A stretch of 33,401 nucleotides of DNA, from assembly GCA_036394195.1 (NCBI GenBank), contig DASWFO010000320.1, positions 1 through 33,401 of the forward strand, written 5' to 3'. The notes beneath the pieces were generated by a model that was given only the letters and a program-made list of their open reading frames with translations, had not been told where the DNA came from and made no database searches. The position numbers and the translations under genes are program-made. The DNA comes from DATJPD01 sp036394195 (GTDB lineage: Bacteria; Pseudomonadota; Alphaproteobacteria; CACIAM-22H2). Below, one piece after another: positions 14,420 to 21,848 of the stretch (position 1 is the stretch's first letter; the number at the start of each line of letters is the position of its first letter).

Positions 14420-15184
14420 GTGCGGCGCACGGTCAGGTCAGGAGCCGCCGACATAGATCGCCGGGTCGGATTTCAGCCGCCCGCTGATCTCGGCGCGCCG
14501 TCGATCAGCGAGTTCGTGCTGCGCCGGCTGCGCGCGGACATCCTCAGCACCGACCTGCAGCCGGGAATGAAGCTGCCATTCTATCTGCTGACGAAACGAT
14601 ACGGCGTCGGCGTCAGTCCGCTGCGCGACGCGCTGGCGCGTCTGGCCGGCGACGGCCTGGTCATCCTGCACAGCCAGAAGGGTTACTGGGTGGCGCCGGT
14701 GTCCGCCGACGACCTGAAAGACGTGTCGGAGATGCGGCGGCGGCTCGAGCTCATGGCGCTCGATATGGCGTTGGCCGCGGGCGACGGGCTGTGGCGCGAC
14801 CGCGTCCGCGCCGCGTTCGACGAATTCTGCAAAGTGAAGCAGCGCGTCGGCGACGAGGCGCCGATCACCGAGGACTGGGAGTGGCGCCATCGCGCGTTTC
14901 ATCTCACATTGCTCTCGGCCTGCGGCTCGCCGACGCTGCTCAGGTTTTGCGAGCAGACCCACGACCGCTTCCATCGCTACCGGCGGCTGGCGTTGCCGAC
15001 GCGCTCGTTCATGGGTGCGCTGGGGGATGATCACGGCGAGGTGATGGAGGCCGCCCTCGGCGGCGACAAGACGCGGGCGATCAGCCTGCTCGACCGGCAT
15101 ATCACGTCGTCGAGCCTCCTGGTCGCCGACAATTACAAATTCGACGGACCGCATCCGATGCGGCGCCGGTCGCATTTGCAATAG
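14420..15184 (+). CDS. GntR-family transcriptional regulator, FCD type
   Basis: A 254-residue regulator. The winged HTH spans about residues 25-100 (SISEFVLRRLRADILSTDLQ, then YGVGVSPLRDALARLAGDGL and a wing at KGYWVAPV). The FCD domain follows (EMRRRLELMALDMALAAGDG, WEWRHRAFHLTLLSACGS, FHRYRRLALP, GDDHGEVMEAAL), with His residues expected to bind metal and a carboxylate effector. The GTG at 14420 is chosen for AGGAAGG five bases ahead; a longer TTG-started frame from 14366 is less likely. It lies alone between the divergent DUF1989 gene and the globin gene, so likely targets are the palindromic sites in this cluster, such as 8608-8622 or 15725-15744. Ligand unknown. Confidence 0.88.
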   Translation: MRRTVRSGAADIDRRVGFQPPADLGAPSISEFVLRRLRADILSTDLQPGMKLPFYLLTKRYGVGVSPLRDALARLAGDGLVILHSQKGYWVAPVSADDLKDVSEMRRRLELMALDMALAAGDGLWRDRVRAAFDEFCKVKQRVGDEAPITEDWEWRHRAFHLTLLSACGSPTLLRFCEQTHDRFHRYRRLALPTRSFMGALGDDHGEVMEAALGGDKTRAISLLDRHITSSSLLVADNYKFDGPHPMRRRSHLQ

Positions 15185-15191
15185 GCAGGAT

Positions 15192-15204
15192 GCCCGTTCC
15201 GGGC
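15192..15204 (+). terminator. Weak hairpin after the GntR gene
   Basis: GCCCG-TTC-CGGGC forms a 5-bp stem eight bases after the stop codon at 15184, followed by GCTCAATCTTT. The stem is short and the T-run broken, so termination would be weak at best. Confidence 0.3.
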
Positions 15205-15256
15205 GCTCAATCTTTCGGCAGATCAATAGGTTCGACGTTAGCGGCACGCTCCTGCA

Positions 15257-15271
15257 TGGCACAGGGTTTGC
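15257..15271 (+). promoter_or_regulatory. Sigma-54 (-24/-12) promoter of the globin gene
   Basis: TGGCACAGGGTTTGC contains TGGCAC and TTGC with the correct 12-base offset between GG and GC. Transcription would start near 15282, 29 bases before the globin ATG at 15311, with AGGAGAG in the leader. The oxygenase genes downstream may be read through from here. Confidence 0.78.
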
Positions 15272-15310
15272 GACGTCTCCGGCGCATTTGCGAAAGCCAG
15301 GAGAGACGCG

Positions 15311-15712
15311 ATGACGCCGCACGACAGAGAGCTGGTCCAGACGAGCTTTGAGAAGGTGGCACCGATCGCCGTGGCCGCGGCGGAGATATTTTACAACCGG
15401 CTGTTCGAAACCGATCCGAAGCTCAAGCCGTTGTTCAAGGGCGACATGACCGAGCAAGGGCGCAAGCTGATGACCATGCTCGGCTACGTGATCACGAATC
15501 TGCACCGCATCGAGGAGCTCGTGCCGGCGATCAAGGATCTGGCCCGCCGCCACGTCGGGTATGGCGTAACGCCGAAGGACTACGACACGGTAGGGTCGGC
15601 GCTGATCTGGACTCTGGAAAAGGGCCTGGGCGATGATTTCACGCCGCAGACACGCGCGGCGTGGCTAAGCTGTTACGGCGCCCTGACCGGCATCATGCTA
15701 AGCTCCACCTGA
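15311..15712 (+). CDS. Single-domain bacterial haemoglobin
   Basis: A 133-residue globin of the Vitreoscilla haemoglobin/flavohaemoglobin globin-domain type, without a reductase domain. The proximal haem ligand is His81 in LARRHVGYGV. The B10 Tyr is in IFYNRLFE, and the CD-corner Phe in KPLFKGDM. It binds O2 or NO in the cytoplasm; such proteins detoxify NO or supply O2 to oxygenases. AGGAGAG lies five bases before the ATG. It has its own sigma-54 promoter and precedes two Rieske oxygenases, which fits an oxygen-supply role, although this link is inferred. It is slightly shorter than the 140-150 residues usual for the family. Confidence 0.9.
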   Translation: MTPHDRELVQTSFEKVAPIAVAAAEIFYNRLFETDPKLKPLFKGDMTEQGRKLMTMLGYVITNLHRIEELVPAIKDLARRHVGYGVTPKDYDTVGSALIWTLEKGLGDDFTPQTRAAWLSCYGALTGIMLSST

Positions 15713-15724
15713 GCGACAGCACCG

Positions 15725-15744
15725 GGCAAATCTATAGATTTGCC
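15725..15744. promoter_or_regulatory. Perfect 20-bp palindrome upstream of the Rieske oxygenase operon
   Basis: GGCAAATCTATAGATTTGCC is identical to its reverse complement over all 20 bases. It begins 13 bases after the globin stop and ends 143 bases before the Rieske start. It could be an operator or enhancer site, or a small transcript-end hairpin; there is no loop, so a DNA-bound dimer is the better reading. No second full copy was seen. Confidence 0.5.
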
Positions 15745-15749
15745 GGCCG

Positions 15750-15769
15750 GCTTGGGTGCCTGCCCAAGC
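15750..15769 (+). terminator. Hairpin between globin and Rieske genes
   Basis: GCTTGGG and CCCAAGC form a perfect 7-bp stem around TGCCTG, 38 bases after the globin stop. No T-run follows (GCCTGAAAATTT), so it may attenuate rather than end transcription into the Rieske operon. Confidence 0.4.
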
Positions 15770-15887
15770 GCCTGAAAATTTATACAATCCGGTACGGCAC
15801 CGGTGCTATTTTTTCAATGATTTCGCGCCGTTTCGCGGACGTGCCGCGCGCCGTCGCTGGCATAGGCCGTGCAACCAGGACGGTTTG

Positions 15888-17129
15888 ATGATCCACCGCT
15901 CCGATCTGCCGCCGGTCGTCCGCGCGGTGCTGAACAAGCTGCCTGGCCTCGCGGGACACGAGTCAGCGGCACCAATGCTGCCGCGCGAGTGCTACACCTC
16001 GCCGGAATTTTTCGACTTCGAGCAGAAGCTGGTCTTCGCCCGGTCGTGGATCTGCGTCGGCCGGGTCGAGCAGGTGGCACAGCCGGGGGACTATCTGGCC
16101 CCGACGGTCGCGGGCGAGCCGCTCTTGATCGTGCGCGGCGAAGACGGCGCGGTCCGGGCGATGTCGGCCGTATGCCAGCATCGGGGTCAGCTCATCGTGA
16201 CGGAGGCCGGCTCGACCGGGCGCAGCCGCGCGTTCACCTGTCCGCTCCATCAATGGTCTTATGGGCTGGACGGTCGGTTCCTGGGCGGGCCGCGCATCGA
16301 GCGCGAGACGCTCGATTGCCTGCGGGCCTCGGTGCGTCTGCCGGAGGTGCGGGTCGAGCTGTGGCACGGCTTCATCTTCGTCAACCTCGATGCCGACGCG
16401 GCATCCCTGGCGCCGGGCCTCGCCAAGCTCGAGCCGTTCTGGGCCGGATACGACGACGCCGGCCTGATCGCCGTCCCGCCGGCGCCGGCCGACAAGCCGC
16501 TGCCCTGGAACTGGAAGATCCACGCCGAGAATTTCACCGACGCCTATCACCCCGAGTTCGTCCACATAAAGACGCATGATTTCGCGCCGAGCGTCCACCC
16601 GGACGGCGGCGTCGTGTTCACCGCCATGAGCGAGACCGACAACGCGATCGTGCGCAGCGTTCCGCTGCTGCAGCCCGACGGCGGCATGATGGGGGACGGC
16701 TGGGGACTGCCGCCCGCCTTCCCGCCGATCGCCGCGCTGTCGCCGGCCCAGCGCAAGCGGCTCACCTTCGCGATGCTGCCGCCCAGCATGACCTTGATGT
16801 TCGCACCCGGTGCGGTGGCCTATCAGCTGATCACGCCGATCGGGGTCGACGCGACGCTCGCGTCGAACGACCGCGTCACCGCCGGCGGATGGCTGCTGCC
16901 CCGCTCGACGATCGACCTGCCGGACTTCAAGGAGCGGACCGACCGCGTGCGCGAGGGCGCCAAGAAGATCTGGCAGCAGGACATCCCGGTGAACCTGGGC
17001 GTGCAGGCGGGCAAGCGCTCGCGGTTCGTGCCGGAGGGCCGCTACATGCCGCTCGAAACGACGCTCGTGCAGTTCAACGCGTGGCTGCTCCGTGCCTATC
17101 GCACCGCCTGGGCCGCGGCCTCCGAATGA
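15888..17129 (+). CDS. Rieske non-haem iron oxygenase, alpha subunit (first of tandem pair)
   Basis: A 413-residue ring-hydroxylating-type oxygenase. The Rieske domain has Cys96/His98 (CQHRGQ) and Cys118/His121 (CPLHQWSY). The catalytic iron site is ENFTDAYHPEFVHIKTH, giving the two His and an Asp bridge. It resembles aromatic and quaternary-amine Rieske oxygenases that need a separate ferredoxin or reductase. The ATG at 15888 has AGGACGG six bases ahead; an upstream extension runs into the promoter region and is not coding. It overlaps the second Rieske gene by four bases. The Rieske ferredoxin at 6733-7047 may feed it. Substrate unknown. Confidence 0.88.
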   Translation: MIHRSDLPPVVRAVLNKLPGLAGHESAAPMLPRECYTSPEFFDFEQKLVFARSWICVGRVEQVAQPGDYLAPTVAGEPLLIVRGEDGAVRAMSAVCQHRGQLIVTEAGSTGRSRAFTCPLHQWSYGLDGRFLGGPRIERETLDCLRASVRLPEVRVELWHGFIFVNLDADAASLAPGLAKLEPFWAGYDDAGLIAVPPAPADKPLPWNWKIHAENFTDAYHPEFVHIKTHDFAPSVHPDGGVVFTAMSETDNAIVRSVPLLQPDGGMMGDGWGLPPAFPPIAALSPAQRKRLTFAMLPPSMTLMFAPGAVAYQLITPIGVDATLASNDRVTAGGWLLPRSTIDLPDFKERTDRVREGAKKIWQQDIPVNLGVQAGKRSRFVPEGRYMPLETTLVQFNAWLLRAYRTAWAAASE

Positions 17130-18310
17130 GCGCCGCCCCGGACGATATCGATCCCTATGCCAGCTTCGGCGTGCCGCAGCTCGGGTTCAGGAATTACTGG
17201 TATCCGGCGTTGGCGGCGTGGCGGCTGCGGCGCAAGCCCAAGTCGATCAAGCTGCTCGGCGAAAACATCGTGCTGTTTCGCGACGGGGGAAAGGTCTATG
17301 CGCTGCACGACCAGTGCGCCCATCGGCGCGCGCGCCTATCGCTCGGCAAGTGCCTGTATCCCGGCTCGGGCACGATCAGCTGCCCCTACCACGGCTGGAC
17401 CTATTCCGGCGACACCGGCCGCGTCGTCGCCAAGCTGCTCGAAGGTCCCGATGTGCCGATCCCGGCTGGGGCCAAGGTCAAGACGTATCCGGTGAAGGAA
17501 TTCGCCGGCGTGATCTTCGTCTTCGTCGGCGACATGGACGCGGTGCCGCTGGAGGAGGACCTGCCGGAATATCTCGCCAACCAGAAGGACTGGCACTGCA
17601 TCTCGACCTGGCGGACCTATCGCTGCAACTGGCGCGTGATGAAGGACAACCTGTCCTATGATCAGCATGCGCCGTTCCTGCACCGCAATTCGCCGGAGCT
17701 GTTCCTACAGCCGATCTTTCAGCACGCGACGCGCAACGCAGCGACGCCGCTCCCGGACGGCAAGGGCATCGGTTACGTCTCGCAAGGCGGCATTTCGGAA
17801 GCCGACTATCCCGGCCTCGGTCGTTTTCCGCCGCCGCAGGAGGCGTGGCGCCGCGTGCTGAAGCCCGTCGGCCGCGGCAAGGAGATCGACGCCGAAAAGT
17901 CACCGGCGGTGACGAAGTACGGGATCAAGTTCCGGCACATGTCGCTGCTGCCCAGCCTGGCGCTGATCGGACGACCGAGCGGCGATTACTTCGTCTGCCG
18001 CTGGGTGGTGCCGGTCGACGCAACGACCATGGTTCTCTACACGTTCAACCTGTTCCGCCGCGCCGGCCGCCTGCAGTTCCTCGCCGATTGGGCGCTGTGG
18101 CTGGCGTGGAACTCATGGGCGCATGACTGGCTGTTCTCGGAAGAGGACAAGTGGATCTGCGAAGCGGTGAATCCGACGGGTAAGGAATTGCTGTCGCGGA
18201 CCGATGTCGGCGTGGCCGCCTGGCGCCGCTTCGCCGTGGCGAATGCGCGCCGCCCGCCGGCGGCCGCCAGCGCGGCGGTGGCGCCACCCACTAATGCCGC
18301 GGCGGAATAA
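17126..18310 (+). CDS. Rieske non-haem iron oxygenase, alpha subunit (second, VanA/PaO-like)
   Basis: A 394-residue oxygenase that differs clearly from its neighbour and is closer to the vanillate demethylase/pheophorbide oxygenase group (opening FGVPQLGFRNYWYPALAAWR). The Rieske ligands are in CAHRRARLSLG and CPYHGWTYS. The iron site is KDNLSYDQHAPFLHRN, with Asp-x2-His-x4-His. The protein ends in an Ala/Pro-rich tail (RRPPAAASAAVAPPTNAAAE) with no domain. The ATGA overlap at 17126 couples it to the first Rieske gene. Either the two act in sequence on one pathway or they form a mixed oxygenase. The stop at 18310 abuts the convergent hydrolase stop with no gap. Confidence 0.88.
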   Translation: MSAAPDDIDPYASFGVPQLGFRNYWYPALAAWRLRRKPKSIKLLGENIVLFRDGGKVYALHDQCAHRRARLSLGKCLYPGSGTISCPYHGWTYSGDTGRVVAKLLEGPDVPIPAGAKVKTYPVKEFAGVIFVFVGDMDAVPLEEDLPEYLANQKDWHCISTWRTYRCNWRVMKDNLSYDQHAPFLHRNSPELFLQPIFQHATRNAATPLPDGKGIGYVSQGGISEADYPGLGRFPPPQEAWRRVLKPVGRGKEIDAEKSPAVTKYGIKFRHMSLLPSLALIGRPSGDYFVCRWVVPVDATTMVLYTFNLFRRAGRLQFLADWALWLAWNSWAHDWLFSEEDKWICEAVNPTGKELLSRTDVGVAAWRRFAVANARRPPAAASAAVAPPTNAAAE

Positions 18311-19201
18311 TCAGGAAACCGCCTTCCGGTAGGCGTCCAGGAACGGATCGAGAGCGGCCGCCACCGCGTCCGGCTGTTCGATCGCGACCATGTGGCCGCT
18401 GTTCGGGATCTCGACGTAGCGAGCCCCCGGAATGGCCGCCGCCACGGCGCGCGCCGCCGCCGGCGGAATCAGCCGGTCGCCGTCGCCCGAGATCACCAGG
18501 GCCGGGACGGTCAGCCGCGGCAGCGCCGACAGGACATCGTAGCCGTTGATCGCCCGCATCGCGGCTTCCATCGCCGGCGGATCCATTTTGGCGCGCCACT
18601 CGACGAAGGCCTCGAGATAGCCGGGGGTGCGGGCGAGAAAGCCGTCGGAGAGGATGGACTTGGCGGCGATCCGCGCCGCAGCGGCCGGCCCGGCGCCGCG
18701 CTGGGCCGCGATCCGCTCTTCCATGTTGGCGGCCGCCGTCGGGTCGCTGCGCGCCCCGGCAACCATTACCGCCAGTGCCGCGACGTGGTTGGGGGCGCGT
18801 GTCGCGATCGTCTGCGCCGTCATGCCGCCTTGCGACAATCCGACCACGGCCAGTCTCGGCAGGCCGAGCGCGTCCAGCAATCCCAGTATGTCGGTGGCAA
18901 AGAGGTCGATCGAATACGGCCCGGGCGGCTTGCCGCTGATGCCGTGACCGCGGGTATCCGGGCAGATCACGTCGAAGCGGTCGAGATAACGCTCGACGAA
19001 GGGCCACCAGAGCGAGCTGTCCCAGCCCAGGCCGTGCAGGAACAGGATGGGCGGCCGGCCGCGGATGCCGCCGCGCCAATAGCCGATATCGAGGTCGCCC
19101 ACGCGCATGCGCTGCAGGGCGCCGGGGCGTCCGGCGACGGCAAAGGGTGGAATGGCGGCGACGGCGGGGGGCTGCATGGCGGTCCGGGGATTGCAAGTCA
19201 T
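18311..19201 (-). CDS. Alpha/beta-fold hydrolase
   Basis: A 296-residue serine hydrolase. The oxyanion motif FLHGLGWDSS is followed by the nucleophile elbow GLSQGG (Ser123 from the 19201 start), the acid SGDGDRLIP and the catalytic His in IPNSGHMVAIEQP. It resembles C-C or ester hydrolases of aromatic catabolism, such as enol-lactone or meta-cleavage-product hydrolases. The start is uncertain: ATG 19201 has no strong ribosome-binding site, and ATG 19177 or 19108 (MRVGDLDIGYW) are alternatives. It is divergent from the cupin gene with very little space and convergent with the Rieske pair. Substrate unknown. Confidence 0.83.
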   Translation of the reverse strand: MTCNPRTAMQPPAVAAIPPFAVAGRPGALQRMRVGDLDIGYWRGGIRGRPPILFLHGLGWDSSLWWPFVERYLDRFDVICPDTRGHGISGKPPGPYSIDLFATDILGLLDALGLPRLAVVGLSQGGMTAQTIATRAPNHVAALAVMVAGARSDPTAAANMEERIAAQRGAGPAAAARIAAKSILSDGFLARTPGYLEAFVEWRAKMDPPAMEAAMRAINGYDVLSALPRLTVPALVISGDGDRLIPPAAARAVAAAIPGARYVEIPNSGHMVAIEQPDAVAAALDPFLDAYRKAVS

Positions 19202-19224
19202 ACGCCAGCCCAGGGAGGCTCGCC

Positions 19225-19713
19225 ATGAGTTTGCAGGACGATATCAAACCCCGAATCGCGCGCTACGCGGAGCGCCGCGACGATTGGAGCGTGTTCGGCT
19301 TCGAAACCGCCATCGATCCGGCCTTCGCCCGCAGCCAACGTCGCTACATCGGCGCCTCGGGCTCGGTCGATCACGCGGAGACGAATGCGGTGGCCCCGGT
19401 TGCGTTTACGATGTCGATCCAGACCATGCCGCCCGGCAACCGCATCCCGGTGCATTGCCATGAAACCGAAGAGACCTTCTTCATCCTGCAGGGACGTTGC
19501 ACGGTGAACGTGTTTCGCGACGGCGAGACGACCTCGGTGAAGCTCGGGCCGTGGGACCTGGTATCGTTGCCGGCGTTCACCTATCACGACATTCACAATG
19601 ACGGCGAGGAGCCATGCGCCCTCCAGACGCTGTTGTCGAAGCCGCAGCCGGAACGGCCGCATTACCAAGACCCGGCGCTGCTGGAGTTGCAGGCCAAGAC
19701 CTATACGCGGTGA
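19225..19713 (+). CDS. Cupin-domain protein
   Basis: A 162-residue single-domain cupin. The metal-binding box is PVHCHETEETFFILQG (His77, His79, Glu83), and the second motif is LPAFTYHDIHND with His121 or His124. Small cupins of this kind act as dioxygenases, isomerases or epimerases in catabolic clusters. GGGAGG lies seven bases before the ATG at 19225; an open frame extending back to 19147 has no such site and overlaps the hydrolase. It is on the same strand as the transporter that follows, but a 193-base gap with its own promoter separates them. The reaction is unknown. Confidence 0.82.
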   Translation: MSLQDDIKPRIARYAERRDDWSVFGFETAIDPAFARSQRRYIGASGSVDHAETNAVAPVAFTMSIQTMPPGNRIPVHCHETEETFFILQGRCTVNVFRDGETTSVKLGPWDLVSLPAFTYHDIHNDGEEPCALQTLLSKPQPERPHYQDPALLELQAKTYTR

Positions 19714-19822
19714 GCGCAATTGCCGCGAAGTTGGGCGGACGCTCAGCGCTTAATCACATCGTCGCCAAGTTAATTAATTGATTTGCCGGTCGGCGTTAGC
19801 GCCGGGGGACCCGGGCTGCCGC

Positions 19823-19837
19823 TGGCATATTTCATGC
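19823..19837 (+). promoter_or_regulatory. Sigma-54 (-24/-12) promoter of the ABC importer operon
   Basis: TGGCATATTTCATGC keeps the TGGCA and TGC cores with GG and GC 12 bases apart; the -12 box is ATGC instead of TTGC. Transcription would start near 19848, 59 bases before the binding-protein ATG. A GATTTGCCGGTCGGC motif lies 29 bases upstream at 19780-19794 and nearly repeats 15737-15751. Confidence 0.65.
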
Positions 19838-19906
19838 AGTTTTTCGGCAAGTCGCGCGCTGCCGTCGTTTCGCCCGCGCGGTACTGATTCAGGAAAGGTG
19901 TTCGCC

Positions 19907-21007
19907 ATGAAAAAAGCACGCTCTGCCTCGTTTTCCCGCCGCGCCGTCCTCGGCGGAATGGCCGCCGCCGCAGCCGCGACCGGCATGCCCCGCCGCGTCG
20001 TCGCGCAGGGGAGCCGGTCGCTCAAATTGGCGCTGCCGTGGGTGGCGGAGGGCTCCAGCCTGTTCACGTTCGTCGCCAAGGCGCGGGGGCTATGGGCGAA
20101 GCACGGGCTGAACGTGGAAGTCCTGAAGGGCAGCGGCTCGGTCGCGGCCGCTCAGTCCGTCGCCACGGGACAGTTCGATTTCGGCCTGGCCTCGCCCACG
20201 GCCGGCTACCTGCAGGCGCTCAAGGGCCTGCCGCTGGTGTGCATCGGGGTTTGCTCCTATGACGCGATGCAGGGCATCGGCGTGCGGGACGATTCGGCGA
20301 TCAAGACCCCGCAGGACCTCGAAGGCAAGAAGATGGGCTCGGTCGTGACGTCCGGCGAGTATCCGTTCCTGCCGCTGTTCGCCGAACGCGCGAAGTTCAA
20401 CCTCGAGAAGGTGGATCGCCAGCAGATCGATGTGCAGATCCGCGACCGCCTGCTGGCCGACAAGTCGGTGGACGCGATTTCCGCGTTCGGGACCAGCGTG
20501 GTGCCGGGGCTGAAGGCCAAGGGCATAGATACCCGCTGGATGCTCTACAGCAAGTACGGGATGCCGAATTACGGCAACACGCTGATGACGCGCCAGGAGA
20601 TCATCGCCAAGGATCCGGCGCTGTGCGAAGCGGTCGTCGAGGGCTGCATGGAATCGATCAAATTCTGCCTGCTCAATCCGACCGAAGCGATGGACATCTT
20701 CTTCAAGGAGGTGCCGGAGATGGCGATGACGGCGACCGGCCGCGACCAGATCAAGATCGGCCTGGGCCTGATCTCGGCGACAGTGTTGCACGACGTCGCC
20801 AAGGAGCAGGGGCTGGGCGTTGCCGATCCCGCGGAGATGAAGACGATGGCCGAGCTCACGCAGAAATACGTGATCAAGAGCGAGGCCGCGTTGCCGGCGA
20901 TGGAGACGCTCTACACCAACCAGTTCGTCGGCAAGGTGAAGCTGACGCCGGGCGAGTGGCAGAGCGCCGTCGCGGCGGTGAAGGACTATTCCAAGTACCT
21001 GGCGTGA
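19907..21007 (+). CDS. ABC importer substrate-binding protein, NMT1/THI5-like (SsuA/TauA type), Tat-exported
   Basis: A 366-residue periplasmic binding protein. The N-terminus is a twin-arginine signal (MKKARSASFSRRAVLGG, then an Ala-rich segment and cleavage near VAQG). The mature part has the two-lobed SBP fold of the nitrate/sulfonate/thiamine-precursor class: VAEGSSLFTFVAKARGLWAK followed by HGLNVEVLKGSGS, and QFDFGLASPTAGYLQALKG. The Tat signal suggests folding before export. AGGAAAGG lies eight bases before the ATG at 19907. It leads an operon with one ATPase and two permeases. The class typically imports aromatic, heterocyclic or sulfonated acids; the ligand is unknown. Confidence 0.88.
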   Translation: MKKARSASFSRRAVLGGMAAAAAATGMPRRVVAQGSRSLKLALPWVAEGSSLFTFVAKARGLWAKHGLNVEVLKGSGSVAAAQSVATGQFDFGLASPTAGYLQALKGLPLVCIGVCSYDAMQGIGVRDDSAIKTPQDLEGKKMGSVVTSGEYPFLPLFAERAKFNLEKVDRQQIDVQIRDRLLADKSVDAISAFGTSVVPGLKAKGIDTRWMLYSKYGMPNYGNTLMTRQEIIAKDPALCEAVVEGCMESIKFCLLNPTEAMDIFFKEVPEMAMTATGRDQIKIGLGLISATVLHDVAKEQGLGVADPAEMKTMAELTQKYVIKSEAALPAMETLYTNQFVGKVKLTPGEWQSAVAAVKDYSKYLA

Positions 21008-21035
21008 GGCGATCGGTTCGGCCGAGGCGACGCCC

Positions 21036-21848
21036 ATGGTCGTAGCCATGCCGGTGGTGCGCTCGGGGACGGCGCCCGCCTTCGTCACCATCCGCGACGT
21101 GTCGAAGACGTTCGACGTCGACGGCGACGTGGTCGACGCCGTCGAGCGCATCGATCTCGATATCGCCCCCGGCGAGTTCGTGACCTTGCTCGGCCCCAGC
21201 GGCTGCGGCAAGAGCACGCTCTTGATGATGGTCGCCGGCCTCGAGACGCCAAGCCGCGGCACCATCGCCATCGGCGGTACGCCGATCCAGGCACCGCGGC
21301 CGGATATCGGGATCATGTTCCAGGATCCGACGCTGCTGCCCTGGAAGTCGGCGATCGACAACGTGCTGTTTCCGTTCCAGGTGACCGGCCGCCGCACCCG
21401 GGACCATCGGGACCGCGCCACCGGCCTGCTGCAGCGGGTCGGCCTCGCCGGCTTCGAGGCCAAGCGGCCGTCGCAGCTCTCGGGCGGCATGCGCCAGCGC
21501 GTCGCGCTGTGCCGGGCGCTGATCGGCGATCCGGACCTGCTGCTGATGGACGAGCCGTTCTCCGCCCTCGACGCCATCACCCGCGACGAGATGAACGTCA
21601 TCCTGATGGATATGTGGCAGCAGTTCCGCAAGACCGTGATCTTCGTCACCCACAGCCTGCGCGAGGCGGTCTTCCTGTCCGACCGTGTGGTGGTGATGAG
21701 CCGGCGGCCGGGCCGCATCCTGGCCGACGTGACCATCACATTGCCGCGGCCGCGGGCACCGAGCATCGGCGAGACACCGCGGTTCAACGAGATCTGCGCC
21801 GTGCTGCGGCAGAAGATCTCGGACGCGCATGCGGGAGCCGGGGAATGA
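21036..21848 (+). CDS. ABC importer ATP-binding protein (SsuB/TauB/NrtD type)
   Basis: A 270-residue ATPase with all catalytic motifs: Walker A GPSGCGKST, Q-loop FQDPTLLPW, signature LSGGMRQRV, Walker B LLLMDEPFSALD and the switch His in VTHSLREA. The ATG at 21036 follows GAGG by eight bases; ATG 21048 is possible. It overlaps the first permease by four bases (ATGA). It powers the importer of the adjacent binding protein. Confidence 0.92.
   Translation: MVVAMPVVRSGTAPAFVTIRDVSKTFDVDGDVVDAVERIDLDIAPGEFVTLLGPSGCGKSTLLMMVAGLETPSRGTIAIGGTPIQAPRPDIGIMFQDPTLLPWKSAIDNVLFPFQVTGRRTRDHRDRATGLLQRVGLAGFEAKRPSQLSGGMRQRVALCRALIGDPDLLLMDEPFSALDAITRDEMNVILMDMWQQFRKTVIFVTHSLREAVFLSDRVVVMSRRPGRILADVTITLPRPRAPSIGETPRFNEICAVLRQKISDAHAGAGE

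Noticed and set aside
15858..15872. TGGCATAGGCCGTGC, a further sigma-54-like motif before the first Rieske gene
   Set aside because: Transcription would start only about five bases before the ATG at 15888, leaving no room for its ribosome-binding site.
19193..19207. Minus-strand TGGCGTATGACTTGC before the alpha/beta hydrolase
   Set aside because: The -24 box is off consensus (TGGCGT) and the motif overlaps the annotated start codon; no downstream start has a good ribosome-binding site.
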